Assembly (NCBI GenBank): GCA_041395325.1
Contig: JAWLAT010000012.1
Coordinates: forward strand, 62,001 to 126,000
From: JAWLAT01 sp041395325
GTDB taxonomy: Bacteria > Pseudomonadota > Gammaproteobacteria > Xanthomonadales > SZUA-5
Length of the DNA: 64,000 nt
Reading direction: 5' to 3'
The notes beneath the pieces were generated by a model. That model was given only the letters and a program-made list of their open reading frames with translations. It did no database searches and was not told the origin of the DNA. Shown one piece after another: positions 43,286 through 52,854 of the stretch. Position 1 is the stretch's first letter. Each line of letters begins with the position of its first letter. The position numbers were made by a program, and so were the translations under genes.

Positions 43286-45127
43286 TCAGGCCTTTGGCAG
43301 CATGTCAAAGGCGATCGTGACGCGCGGGTGCTCATCGACGAAGGGCACGGTGCCGTGCCACAGGTACGAGGGGAACAGCGCCAGGTGACCCAATTGCGGT
43401 CGAATCACGCGGCGCGGGGGCAGGTTCAGACCCAGCTCGACTGGCGGCTGGCCAAACTGGATATGGCCGGCGTGGTCGTCCTCGGCGGCCTGGCGCACGG
43501 TCGGCGGCAGGGCGACATAGAAGGCCGAGCTCATCCAGCCTTCGGAATGGAAGTGGTTGACGTGATTGCCCGATGACCACAGCTTGACCGACCAGGAGCC
43601 GGAAAAGCTGACGCTGCGCTGGCGCCGCCGCAGGTAGGGATGTTCGGGGTTGACCGGCAGCGAAGCGATGCGCCCTTCGATGGCGCGCAGCAGCGCCTGC
43701 TCCACCGCCACGATCTCCGGCTCCGGCCGACCAAACAAGCGACCGGAAGTCTGCGAGCCGCCGCGCAGACTCTGCCGCACCGGTTCGGTGGTGGCCTGAT
43801 GCAGGCGATCGAGCGTGGCCATCAGCGCGTCAAGAAACTCGGCCATGCTGGCGTAGCCCGGCGGTGGCTGAACCTCGACCAGCGCGACCAGCTGCTCGTA
43901 GTCGCACAGCCAGTGCTCGCGCTCGTCGCCAAGCAACCGCCAGGCGGTGGCCAGATAGGCCCAGCTCTCCTGATTGTCCGGATCGATGTCGACCGCATGA
44001 CGGGACAGCTCGGCCGCGCGATCCCACTGGCCGGCCTTGAGCAGATGGCGAACATAGGCGTTGAGGAAGCTGGGATTGTCTCGTCCCCAGTCGCGATGGG
44101 CCTGCGCATACAACGGCGCCGCCTGATCCGGCCGGTCCAGCAATTCCAGCGCGTTGGCCTGCAGTGTCACCAGCAAGGGATGGTCTTCGCGGCCGCGCAG
44201 CTGTGCCAACCGTTGCAGGGCTTCCTCGCAGCGCTTGGCTTCCAGCAGAAAGGACACGTAGGCCAACTGCAGTTCGCCGTGTTCCGGGCGCGCATCGGCC
44301 GCGCCTCGAAAGGCGTTCAGTGGATCCTCGGCGCCGTCGCCTCGCTCACCGTATTCCCACTGGATGTTGGCGCGGGTGACGTGGCCCGGCACATAGTCGG
44401 GATACTCGCGGGTCAGCTGCTGCGCCTGAGCCGTCGCCTCGGTCAATTGGCCGACCTCGACTCGGGCACCAATCTCGGCATCACTGAGCTCCGGCCCCTC
44501 GCCGCCGTGCTGACGTGCCTGCTGGTAGGACACCAAGGCCTGCTGTGGCCGACCGAGCATCCGCTGCACACCACCCAAAGTGGCCCAGGCGCGGGCGTTG
44601 CCGGGCTGCAGGTCCAGACTGTGCCGCAGCGCCGCGTCGGCGCCTGCGAGGTCATTGATGGCACGCCGGGCATTCCCCAGGCCGTGCCAGGCCCGCGCAT
44701 TGCCGGGTTGGAGCTCGGTCGCGCGTTGCAGCGCAGACTGCGCCTGACTGGCCCTACCCAGCGTCAGCGCGCACAGTCCCAGTTCCAGCCATGCGGCGGG
44801 TTGCGTAGGCAGCGAGCGGGTGACCTGTTGCCAACACTCCAGCGCTTCGGCATGCCGCCCCAGCTTGCGCAGCAAGGTGGCGTAGTTGGCCAGCACATTG
44901 GGCTGGCCCGGCGCGAGTTGCAACGCGCGCCGCAGAGCCGCTTCGGCGCCAACGCCATCACCGGCCTGACCCAGGCAGATGCCGAGCAATTGTTGCGCAT
45001 CGGGCGCCGCCGGCGCTTCCTGCGCGAGCGCGCGAGCCTGAGTCACGGCCTGAGCCAGTCCGCCACTGCCGAGCAACCGGTGAATCTGCTGCGCACGGGC
45101 CATCTGGGCGGCATTCAGAGGGGTCAT
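43286..45127 (-). CDS. TPR protein with C-terminal 2-oxoglutarate/Fe(II) oxygenase-like domain
   Basis: A 613-residue protein. Residues about 1-410 are successive tetratricopeptide repeats (AALRRALQLAPGQPNVLANYATLL, SALQRATELQPGNARAWHGLG, ALRHSLDLQPGNARAWATLGG). The last 130 residues form a jelly-roll: NHVNHFHSEGWMSSAFYVALP with an HxH/E iron-type site, LALFPSYLWHGTVPF with the second His, and RVTIAFDM at the end. This matches the 2OG-Fe(II) oxygenase superfamily found fused to TPRs in bacteria. The TPRs probably present a protein substrate for hydroxylation. No signal peptide. The start codon could be a few residues upstream. Confidence 0.85.
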   Translation of the reverse strand: MTPLNAAQMARAQQIHRLLGSGGLAQAVTQARALAQEAPAAPDAQQLLGICLGQAGDGVGAEAALRRALQLAPGQPNVLANYATLLRKLGRHAEALECWQQVTRSLPTQPAAWLELGLCALTLGRASQAQSALQRATELQPGNARAWHGLGNARRAINDLAGADAALRHSLDLQPGNARAWATLGGVQRMLGRPQQALVSYQQARQHGGEGPELSDAEIGARVEVGQLTEATAQAQQLTREYPDYVPGHVTRANIQWEYGERGDGAEDPLNAFRGAADARPEHGELQLAYVSFLLEAKRCEEALQRLAQLRGREDHPLLVTLQANALELLDRPDQAAPLYAQAHRDWGRDNPSFLNAYVRHLLKAGQWDRAAELSRHAVDIDPDNQESWAYLATAWRLLGDEREHWLCDYEQLVALVEVQPPPGYASMAEFLDALMATLDRLHQATTEPVRQSLRGGSQTSGRLFGRPEPEIVAVEQALLRAIEGRIASLPVNPEHPYLRRRQRSVSFSGSWSVKLWSSGNHVNHFHSEGWMSSAFYVALPPTVRQAAEDDHAGHIQFGQPPVELGLNLPPRRVIRPQLGHLALFPSYLWHGTVPFVDEHPRVTIAFDMLPKA

Positions 45128-45309
45128 GGGCGAGCTTCGATCAACGGCGACGGGCGATGTTAGCGCGCACGCCGGCATCGCCCGAATGACGCAGGTCAGC
45201 CGTGCAGCCGGCGACGCCCTGGGCAGGTCCGGCTCAGCGGTTGAGGTTCTGTCAACGGGACAGGTCGTATGCTTGGCGCCCTTTTGTCCCGAATCGAACG
45301 GATGCCGGC

Positions 45310-48063
45310 ATGAGTTTTCGTCCCTGGAGGTTGCTCTGGTTGCTCCTTGTGCCCACCTGGCTGGCTGCCAGCGAGCTGCCCGAACTGCCCTATGAGCGCT
45401 TCGTGCTCGACAACGGTCTGACGGTGGTGGTGCACACCGACCGCAAGGCGCCGATCGTGGCCGTGAACGTCTGGTACCACGTCGGCAGCAAGGACGAGCC
45501 GGCGGGCCGCACCGGCTTCGCCCACTTGTTCGAACACCTGATGTTCAACGGCAGCAAGAACCACCCGGGTGAGTTCTTTGATCCCTTTGAGCAGGTCGGC
45601 GCCACCGACATGAACGGCACCACATCGCAGGATCGCACCAACTATTTCCAGACCGTGCCGACGACGGCGCTGGAGATGGCGCTGTGGATGGAATCGGACC
45701 GCATGGGCCATCTGCTGCCGGCGATCGACCAGGCCAAGCTGGATGAGCAGCGTGGCGTGGTCAAGAACGAAAAGCGCCAGGGCGACAACCAGCCCTACGG
45801 GGCGTTGTGGGAACGATTGCTGGCCAGCAGCTTTCCGCCCGGTCACCCCTATCACCACGACACGATCGGCTCGATGGAGGATCTCGATGCTGCGGCGGTC
45901 GAGGATGTCGGGCTGTGGTTCGAGTCCTGGTACGGCGCCGCCAATGCCACATTGGTGCTGGCCGGCGATGTGGATGTCGCCACCGCACGCCCGCTGGTGG
46001 AGCAGTACTTCGGCTGGATCGGCTCGGGCCCACCGCGGCAACGGATGCAGCGGCAGATCGCCGCACGCCAGCTGTCGACCCGTGAAGTGATCGAGGATCG
46101 CGTCCCGCAGGCGCGCTGGACGCGCAGCTGGAATGTGCCGCCGATGGGTGATCACGAGGCCGAGGCGCTGGATGTCGCAGCTGAAGTGCTCGGTGGCGGC
46201 AAGACCTCGCGGCTGTACCAGCGGCTGGTCTATCGCGACCAGATTGCCGACAACGTGTCGGTGAGCAATTCCAGCTTCGAACTGGCCGGGCTGTTCAGCA
46301 TCAGCGTCGACATCAAGAGCGGCGTCGACGAAGCGCAGATCGAATCGGCGGTGATGGCCGAGCTGGCCCAGCTGCTCCGCGACGGGCCGACCGAAGCCGA
46401 GCTGGTCAGGGTGCGTCGGGGTATCGAGAGCAGTTTCATCCGCGGGGTCGAGCGTATTGGTGGCTTCGGCGGCAAGGCCGACGTACTGGCCGCCGGCCAG
46501 GTGCACCTGGGTGACCCCGGTGCGGTCCGTGCCAGTCTGCAGCGCACCGTGGAGATGTCGGCACAAGACGTCCGTGATGCCGCCGGCCGCTGGCTGGCGC
46601 AGGGCGATCACACGATCCTGATCAGCCCGTTCACCGCTCGCGATGAAGCCTTGGACGATGCCGTGGATCGCAGCACCGGGGTGCCCAGCGTCGACAGCTT
46701 CCCGACGGTGCAGTTCCCCGCCATCGAACAGGCCCGCCTGAGCAACGGCATTCCGGTCTACTTCGCCCGCCGCGACGCCGTCCCGGTGATCCAGATCAGC
46801 GCCATCTTCGCAGGCGGCTCGGCCTCCGATGCGCGGTTGGGTCTGCCGCTGGGGACGGCCGGCTTTGCCGCGTCGATGCTTGATGAGGGTGCCGGTGAGC
46901 GTGATGCCCTGCAGATCGCCACCACGCTGGACGAGCTGGGCGCCAGCCTCGCGGCCGGCAGCGGACTGGATCACGCCAGCGTCGGCCTTTCGACGCTGCG
47001 CGAGTCGCTGCAACCCGCGCTGGATCTGCTGGCCGATGTCATTCGCCGCCCGCGCTTCGACGAGGGCGAGATCGAGCGGTTGCGTTCGCGCTGGCTGGCC
47101 AGCATTGCGCAGGAACGGGCACAGCCGACGGGGCTGGCGTTGCGTCTGCTGCCACCGTTGCTCTACGGCGCCGGTCATCCCTATGCGATCCCCTTCACCG
47201 GATCGGGCGACGAAGCGTCGATCTCTGCGCTGCGGCGCGAGGACCTGCTGGCCTGGCAGCGCGCCACGCTGCGCCCGGAAGGCATGCAGCTGGTTGTGGT
47301 CGGCGACAGCCAACTGGATCAGATTCTGCCCCAGCTGGAGCGGGCCTTCGGGCGCTGGCGCGGTGAGGCCGTGGAAGCAGCGCCCGCCATTCCGCCTGCG
47401 ACGGCCGCGACGACGCCGCGGCTGTACCTGATCGATCGACCGAACGCGCCGCAGTCGCTGCTGCTCGGCGGTCGATTGCTCCCGCCCACCGGCAGTGCCG
47501 ACGAAACGGCCATCGATGCGGCCGTCAATGTGCTGGGCGGGATGTTCAGCTCACGCCTGAACATGAATCTGCGCGAAGACAAGCACTGGGCCTACGGCGC
47601 CTATGCCTTCGCCAGCAACGGCCGCGGCCCACGGCCGCTGATGCTGTATGCCCAGGTGCAGACGCCGGAAAGTGCCCAGGCACTGGCCGAAATGGCGCGG
47701 GAGCTGAGCGAGATCGGCAGCAGCCGACCACCCGCCGAGGCTGAGTTGCAGCGGATTGTCGACAACGAGATTCGCGGCCTGCCGGGCAGTTTCGAGACTG
47801 CCGGCGCCGTCGCCTCGGCGATCCAGGGCATGCTTCGCTACGACCGGCCGCTGGACTATGTCAGCCAGACCACCCAGCGCCTGCAGTCGCTGCCGCTGAC
47901 CGAGGTGTCGGCGGCTGCGCAGCAGTATCTGCGCCAGGACGACTTCATCTGGCTGGTTGTCGGCGATCGACGGGAGATCGAAGCCTCGCTGCGCGAACTC
48001 GGCTGGGGCGAGCTGGTGCTGCTGGGCGAGGACGGGCAGTCGCTACCGGCCAGCAGCGACTGA
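45310..48063 (+). CDS. M16 family zinc metallopeptidase (double-domain)
   Basis: A 917-residue exported peptidase with signal peptide (MSFRPWRLLWLLLVPTWLAA). The first M16 unit holds the inverted zinc motif HLFEH (His72, Glu75, His76) and the downstream acidic ligand region VVKNEKRQGDNQPY. The second unit (from about residue 480) lacks HxxEH, as usual for the inactive half; it keeps FSSRLNMNLREDKHWAYGAYA. It degrades short peptides in the periplasm. It is divergent from the TPR-oxygenase gene. Confidence 0.93.
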   Translation: MSFRPWRLLWLLLVPTWLAASELPELPYERFVLDNGLTVVVHTDRKAPIVAVNVWYHVGSKDEPAGRTGFAHLFEHLMFNGSKNHPGEFFDPFEQVGATDMNGTTSQDRTNYFQTVPTTALEMALWMESDRMGHLLPAIDQAKLDEQRGVVKNEKRQGDNQPYGALWERLLASSFPPGHPYHHDTIGSMEDLDAAAVEDVGLWFESWYGAANATLVLAGDVDVATARPLVEQYFGWIGSGPPRQRMQRQIAARQLSTREVIEDRVPQARWTRSWNVPPMGDHEAEALDVAAEVLGGGKTSRLYQRLVYRDQIADNVSVSNSSFELAGLFSISVDIKSGVDEAQIESAVMAELAQLLRDGPTEAELVRVRRGIESSFIRGVERIGGFGGKADVLAAGQVHLGDPGAVRASLQRTVEMSAQDVRDAAGRWLAQGDHTILISPFTARDEALDDAVDRSTGVPSVDSFPTVQFPAIEQARLSNGIPVYFARRDAVPVIQISAIFAGGSASDARLGLPLGTAGFAASMLDEGAGERDALQIATTLDELGASLAAGSGLDHASVGLSTLRESLQPALDLLADVIRRPRFDEGEIERLRSRWLASIAQERAQPTGLALRLLPPLLYGAGHPYAIPFTGSGDEASISALRREDLLAWQRATLRPEGMQLVVVGDSQLDQILPQLERAFGRWRGEAVEAAPAIPPATAATTPRLYLIDRPNAPQSLLLGGRLLPPTGSADETAIDAAVNVLGGMFSSRLNMNLREDKHWAYGAYAFASNGRGPRPLMLYAQVQTPESAQALAEMARELSEIGSSRPPAEAELQRIVDNEIRGLPGSFETAGAVASAIQGMLRYDRPLDYVSQTTQRLQSLPLTEVSAAAQQYLRQDDFIWLVVGDRREIEASLRELGWGELVLLGEDGQSLPASSD

Positions 48064-48105
48064 TCGATCGGGCAGTCGCGGGTTGACCTGACCGACATCG
48101 GCGGG

Positions 48106-48873
48106 TCAATCCAGCGGCGGCCAGCCTGCCGGATCCAGCGTGTCTCGATAGGCGTGCCAGGTGGCGTAGGCCAGCCAGGGCATCAGGAAGACCAGTCCGA
48201 GGCCGGCGGTCAGGAAGCCCAGCGCGGTCAGACCGGCCAGCAGCAACCCCCACAGCAGCATCGTCGTCTTGTTGCGCAGCACCGCGTTGATGCTGGAGAT
48301 GCAGGCCGTGATCATGTCGACCTCGCGGTCGGCGATCATCGGCAAGGACACGGCTGCGGCGGCGAAGGTGAGCGCGGCAAAGACCGAACCGGCTGCCGAG
48401 CCGATCAACAGGAACTCGGCCAGCGTGTGCCAGTCGTGCGGGTCGATCGGTACGAAGGCGCTGACCATCATGCCGGCCCTTGACCAGACCAGCAGCACCA
48501 CCAGCTGCGCCAGCGCGAAGACCGCCGCCTGACCGACCACACGACGGGCCAGCGTGAAGGAATGCCGCAGGTTTGGCCGACGCCCGGCCTGCAGTTCGCG
48601 GCTGACGCAGTACAGACCCACGCCCAGCAACGGTGCGATGAAGATGAATCCGGACAGCAGCGCAGCCAGCAGCGCGAAGCGCCCAAGCTGCCAGGCGAGC
48701 GCCGAAATCGCCAGACTCAGCAGTGCGATCACGCTGCCGAAGAGCAGGCTCAGTCCGGGCGCCCGGCGCCAGTCGTGCCAGCCCGCCGCCAACCAGCGCA
48801 GCGGTGCGCCGGCTGCCAGACGACGACAGGGCACGACAAAGGGTCGAGGTGTTTCAAGCTCGATGTCGGACAC
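48106..48873 (-). CDS. DUF2189 family polytopic membrane protein
   Basis: A 255-residue inner-membrane protein with six helices. The N-terminal WLAAGWHDWRRAPGLSLLFG, the central GFIFIAPLLGVGLYCVSRELQAGRRPNL and the final GLVFLMPWLAYATWHAYRDT are typical of DUF2189. Function unknown. It closes the conserved chromosomal part of the window; the next bases hold insertion-sequence debris. Confidence 0.88.
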   Translation of the reverse strand: MSDIELETPRPFVVPCRRLAAGAPLRWLAAGWHDWRRAPGLSLLFGSVIALLSLAISALAWQLGRFALLAALLSGFIFIAPLLGVGLYCVSRELQAGRRPNLRHSFTLARRVVGQAAVFALAQLVVLLVWSRAGMMVSAFVPIDPHDWHTLAEFLLIGSAAGSVFAALTFAAAAVSLPMIADREVDMITACISSINAVLRNKTTMLLWGLLLAGLTALGFLTAGLGLVFLMPWLAYATWHAYRDTLDPAGWPPLD

Positions 48874-49041
48874 GGTGCACTCCCTCCCAGGCGCACGCCC
48901 GGAGCATAGTGCAAGGTGGATGGCCGCATGAAGGCGCTCAGAACCGGCGAATTCGGTTTGACGTGACCTTGGTCAAGCAGCCTTCGATGGCTGCTGCACT
49001 GGGGGCGCGGATCAACGAACCGAAGCCCACGCTTACCACCG
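48874..49041. other. intergenic, no recognisable gene
   Basis: These 168 bases between the DUF2189 gene and the transposase relic hold no credible coding sequence. They mark the change from conserved to accessory DNA. Confidence 0.4.
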
Positions 49042-49270
49042 ACGTTTGCAGTGTCGCAGGGCTACATCAGGGGCAAGAGCGCGATTCATCTGGCGCGGGC
49101 GTACGGGGAGCGCAAGCGCAACTTCGCAGGTCAGCACATCTGGGCCCGGGGCTACTTCGTTCGTATCAACGGTCGGTCGAGACGAAGCGATGATGCGGAC
49201 ATACATCCGCAATCAGGAGAAGGAGGAGGAGGAGGAGGAGCGACTCGATCAGTTCGCCTTGTTGAGATAG
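49042..49270 (+). pseudogene. IS200/IS605-family transposase (TnpA) C-terminal remnant, frameshifted
   Basis: One frame reads FAVSQGYIRGKSAIHLARAY then NFAGQHIWARGYFV; the next frame continues STVGRDEAMMRTYIRNQEKE and ends RLDQFALLR and a stop. Together they match the C-terminal half of TnpA of IS200/IS605 (YIKGKSAIHIAR...WARGYFVSTVGRDE). The frame breaks at about 49155, where TTCG is doubled (TTCGTTCG). A run of about six GGA triplets at 49222-49240 expands the usual EKEDQRLDQ to EKEEEEEERLDQ. The N-terminal half is gone, so the element is dead. Confidence 0.85.
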
Positions 49271-49492
49271 ACCCAGCCACCGAAGGGTACGTTGCTGAAA
49301 AAAGTGAAAGTCCATTCGCTGGATCGCGCGTGGTGATCCGCGGTATTCAAGTGAGAATTTGGTGATTTCGGAATCGTGGACAATTCAGTGGGCAACCCGC
49401 AACCGTCAAACTCGCGGAGGTGGAGGTACGTACGTCGACTTCAGTACGCTGCTGATCATGATCTTGTCGGCGGCAGTCGTAAATTGCCCACA

Positions 49493-50082
49493 TGTGGCAG
49501 CTGAATTTTGCTCACTTTCGCCATCGTGGCGTCTTCGTTGGACCGGGGACGCAGTCTTGCTGGGCCCGCCGGGCGTGGGCAAGACCCATCTGGCCATCAG
49601 TCTGGCCATTACCGCGGCCGAACGTGGACGGCGGGTGTACTACGGCACCCTGGTCGACCTGATCGATTCACTGCAGCAGGCCAAGACCGCCGGACGCCTG
49701 AACCAGCGTCTGGCTGTGTTGACCCACCCTTCGCTGCTGGTCGTCGACGAGATTGGCTACCTGCCCGTCAGCCACGACGGCGCGGTGCTCTTTTTCCAGT
49801 TGATGAACCGCCGCTACGAGCGTGCCTCCACCGTATTGACCTCCAACAAGCCCTTCGAAGACTGGGGCGCAGTCCTCGGCGACGAGGTCATGGCCGCTGC
49901 CCTGATTGATCGCGTCCTGCACCACTGCCACCTGGTCAACATCCGCGGCAACAGCTACCGCACGCGGCTTCATCAGCAGCAAGAAGAACGCCATCAAGGC
50001 AACTCAAACACGCACTGACCGGCAGTCCAAAGTCAGCAATTTTCGATCGCCAGAAGTGAGCAATTTTGGATTGGCGTTGACA
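49493..50082 (+). mobile_element. internally deleted IS21-family element
   Basis: The right end has two IS21-type terminal repeats: GTCAGCAATTTTCGATCGCC (50032-50051) and GTGAGCAATTTTGGATTGGC (50056-50075), ending TTGACA at 50082. The left end begins TGTGGCAGC at 49493 and reaches TTTTGCTCACTTTCGCCATC, a near mirror of the right end read backwards. Between them only part of istB is left and istA is missing. The result is a 590-base mini-element. No clear target duplication is visible. Confidence 0.7.
49550..50018 (+). pseudogene. istB: istB ATPase fragment of the IS21 element
   Basis: The Walker A motif LLGPPGVGKTHLAISL and the Walker B region LLVVDEIGYLPVSHDGAVLFFQLMN are followed by STVLTSNKPFEDWG and VLHHCHLVNIRGNSYR, all typical of IstB helper ATPases. 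The first 90 or so residues of the family and the start codon are missing; the deletion joins the IS left end directly to the ATPase core. The last residues also differ from the family, which suggests a late frame change. Confidence 0.88.
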
Positions 50083-50478
50083 GATCTGACGGCGACTGCC
50101 GATCTCAGCTCAAAGAGGCCAGAGGGGTATCGTGTGACCAAACCTGGCGGGCATCTGGAGTACCTGCCACTGCTGGGTACCGCAGCGGCCCTGTTCCGAC
50201 CGGCACAAGCATTCGGCAGTGACGAAAGGCAAGACGATACGTGCTGGCTAGCGACCAGCAGGCAAGCCTTGAGCTTGAGCGCGTGCCGGGCCCGAACCTG
50301 CGTCATGGCCGGAGTTGTTCAGTCGCAAGATCGAGTGAGAGACGCAGCCCTCTGAGGGCAGTGCAAATCACGGAGCCAAATGTGGAGATTGTGTGATTTG
50401 ACAGTTGGATGTAGAAGGCGGGATCGGCTGCTACCTGTCCTGGTTGGCCAAGTGTCAGTCGTCCCACGGAGAGCCGGA
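50083..50478. promoter_or_regulatory. upstream region of the secreted-protein/RHS operon
   Basis: About 400 bases between the IS21 right end and the first gene of the accessory operon, with no gene I can support. TTGACA at 50398-50403 is a good -35 match, but no -10 box follows at 16-18 bases. The promoter of the five-gene run must lie here or within the IS end. Confidence 0.35.
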
Positions 50479-52854
50479 ATGTTCGTATGCGACCGACTGG
50501 TTGCCCTAGCGCTTCAGATCAACTTGTTGTTTCGTAGGCATACTCATTCCGGAGCGCGCGCCAATGCGCCAAGCTATCGCCTCGCAGGCCTGCTCATGCT
50601 CATAGTGCCCTACGTGCCGACACAGGTCGTAGCACAAGAGGCTCTCTGCGCAGAGGTCCGGATCGAAATCCCACAATCGGTCAGTCTTGAACGCCAGGCG
50701 TTCAATGCCAAGCTGGGCATAGACAACGCTACCGATCTGGAACTGAGCCAGCTCTTGGTCAATGTCGAGTTTCTGGACGAGGATGGCGACGCAGTCGTAG
50801 CCACGTCTGATCCCAACAACACGACCGCTGCCTTCTTTATTCGCCTGGACGACACGCCTGGGATTAGCGGTGGTCTGGACGGAACCGGTGTTGTGGCGGC
50901 TCGCTCCCAGGCTGAAGCGAACTGGTTGATCATCCCGGCTGCAGGGACGGGTGGATTCTCCGCTGCAGGCCAGATCTATTACGTCGGCGCAACGATCTCC
51001 TACGTTCAAGGCGGCGAGTCCAAGACGGTGTCGGTCGTACCGGACACCATCACGGTCGAACCCCAGCCGCTGCTCGCCCTGGACTATTTCTTGCCCTCTG
51101 ACGTTTACTCCGACGATCCGTTCACGCCCATCGTCGAACCGCCAGAGCCTTTCACGCTGGGTGTCCGAATCAAGAATACCGGTGCCGGGGTCGCGCGCCG
51201 AATGCGGATTGACACCGCTCAGCCCTCCATCGTCGACAACCAGCAAGGACTGCTGGTCGCCTTCAATATCGAGGGTTCCTTTGTCCAGAATGAGCCCGCA
51301 CAACCCACGCTACTGCTCGACTTTGGGGATATCGAGTCTGCTACCAGCAAGGTCGGTCGATGGAACATGACGACCACCCTGACCGGCCAGTTTTCTGAGT
51401 TCACTGCCGATTTCAGCCACGACGATGCGCTGGGCGGAGCGCTGACCTCGCTGATCGAATCGGTTACACCGCATGAATTGGTGAAGGATGTACTGGTGGA
51501 TCTTGATGGTCGCGATTCGGTGGGCGACTTCCTGGCGTTGGACATCGATACCTACCGTACCTACGAGTCAGAGGGAACCGACACCGTTGTGGTGGATCGA
51601 TCGAGCGAAGCCGGACTGGATATTCAGCCTGATCTTCGCTATTTGGTGACCTTCACCCCATCGACACTACAGGCCTTTGCGCGCGTCAATGACGAGAGCC
51701 GCGGCAGCTTGCGGATCATCGGCGCGACTCGGGTTTCAGATGGTACTCAGCTGCCCTCCCAGAACGTCTGGCTGTCCAAGTCCAGGCAATCTACGGGAAC
51801 GGCGTTTGACTATTTTCTCAATGTCTATGACGCACGCGGTACAGGTGGGTACCTGATTGACTTCGAAAACGCTGCGGGTGCGACGCTGTCGGGCACTGTC
51901 TACCGGGATCTGAACAACAACGGGCTGCGCGAGGAAAGTGAACCCGGTATCGCGGCTTGTGAAGTGCAACTGCTGGGCAACGTCAATGGTGTACCGGTTG
52001 ACCAAACGGCTACCACAAATGGCACCGGCGACTACTCCTTTGTCAATTTGACCTCCAGTACCTACTCGCTGGTCGTTGGCGACATGCCTGGATTGCAAAA
52101 CGGCACCCATGCCGTCGGCGGTGGAGGCGGAGCAGTCCTGCCTGGGAGCATTGTCGACATTGCAGTGCCAGCCGGGGAGAGCATTGACGAATATTTCTTC
52201 GCCAAGACCTCAACCTCGCCGACGCCCCATGCCGACACTTCGGTCGTGGTCAGCACCCTGACGCCAACAGTGACCGTGAATGAAGAGTTCACGGTGTTGA
52301 TGCGGATCAAAAACAACGGTCCGGACCCAGCAGAAGGCTCGTTGCTGTTCACGCTGGAATCTGGCTTGACGATCGTTTCAGTCAATGTCAATCAGGGCTC
52401 GTTGACTGAAGGCGCGTGGAATTTTGGCGGTTTGTCTGTGCAGCAGGAGTCGACCTTGACCCTGGTAGCCCAGGCGACCCGGGGTGGCACATTCCAGGTC
52501 TCAGCGGTTCTAGACGCCGGTGATGATCCGGACGGATCGAACAACGCCGGTAGTGTGGCGATTACGGCCAGCACGGTCGGCGATCTGTTGTACCAGGACG
52601 GATTTGAGGATGTCGCGCCAGAACCGCCGGACAGCGCGCAGGCGCGGTTGGCGGTCGCAGCCCCCACTGTGGACTTAGATCAACCCTCATCGGCCAACCC
52701 ACCCCAGTCGATACTCACCGAGCTTCTGCGCGCGGTCGAAGTCGTTTGGGCCCAAGCATCGACCGATGAGCTGGCCAATCACGGTTTTGAGACCCCCGAC
52801 ACGCTGTCGGCACGAGGCTTTGAGGCTCCGCGACAGGACGGTCGCGATGATTAG
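50479..52854 (+). CDS. large exported protein with SdrD-B and CARDB/DUF11-like domains
   Basis: A 791-residue exported protein, first of the accessory operon. The signal segment (around YRLAGLLMLIVPYVPTQVVAQ, residues about 34-54) follows an extended N-region; GGAG is seven bases before the ATG. The middle region is beta-rich. An SdrD B-like unit is seen as SGTVYRDLNNNGLREESEPGI, then a DUF11/CARDB-like unit PTVTVNEEFTVLMRIKNNGP. The phrase LLYQDGFED near residue 710 resembles the DGFE motif common near the ends of Lysobacterales secreted proteins. It is probably a surface or secreted adhesin-like protein. It overlaps the next gene by eight bases. Confidence 0.8.
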   Translation: MFVCDRLVALALQINLLFRRHTHSGARANAPSYRLAGLLMLIVPYVPTQVVAQEALCAEVRIEIPQSVSLERQAFNAKLGIDNATDLELSQLLVNVEFLDEDGDAVVATSDPNNTTAAFFIRLDDTPGISGGLDGTGVVAARSQAEANWLIIPAAGTGGFSAAGQIYYVGATISYVQGGESKTVSVVPDTITVEPQPLLALDYFLPSDVYSDDPFTPIVEPPEPFTLGVRIKNTGAGVARRMRIDTAQPSIVDNQQGLLVAFNIEGSFVQNEPAQPTLLLDFGDIESATSKVGRWNMTTTLTGQFSEFTADFSHDDALGGALTSLIESVTPHELVKDVLVDLDGRDSVGDFLALDIDTYRTYESEGTDTVVVDRSSEAGLDIQPDLRYLVTFTPSTLQAFARVNDESRGSLRIIGATRVSDGTQLPSQNVWLSKSRQSTGTAFDYFLNVYDARGTGGYLIDFENAAGATLSGTVYRDLNNNGLREESEPGIAACEVQLLGNVNGVPVDQTATTNGTGDYSFVNLTSSTYSLVVGDMPGLQNGTHAVGGGGGAVLPGSIVDIAVPAGESIDEYFFAKTSTSPTPHADTSVVVSTLTPTVTVNEEFTVLMRIKNNGPDPAEGSLLFTLESGLTIVSVNVNQGSLTEGAWNFGGLSVQQESTLTLVAQATRGGTFQVSAVLDAGDDPDGSNNAGSVAITASTVGDLLYQDGFEDVAPEPPDSAQARLAVAAPTVDLDQPSSANPPQSILTELLRAVEVVWAQASTDELANHGFETPDTLSARGFEAPRQDGRDD

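Noticed and set aside
43286..45127. Repeated TPR-coding segments considered as a DNA tandem repeat
   Set aside because: The repetition is at protein level with diverged bases; no DNA-level tandem array is visible.
45196..47313. Minus-strand open frame of 705 codons opposite the M16 peptidase
   Set aside because: No recognisable motif and low-complexity composition; shadow of a confident gene.
50019..50355. Possible continuation of an open frame past the istB fragment
   Set aside because: It runs through the IS right-end repeats and has no domain, so it is not a gene.
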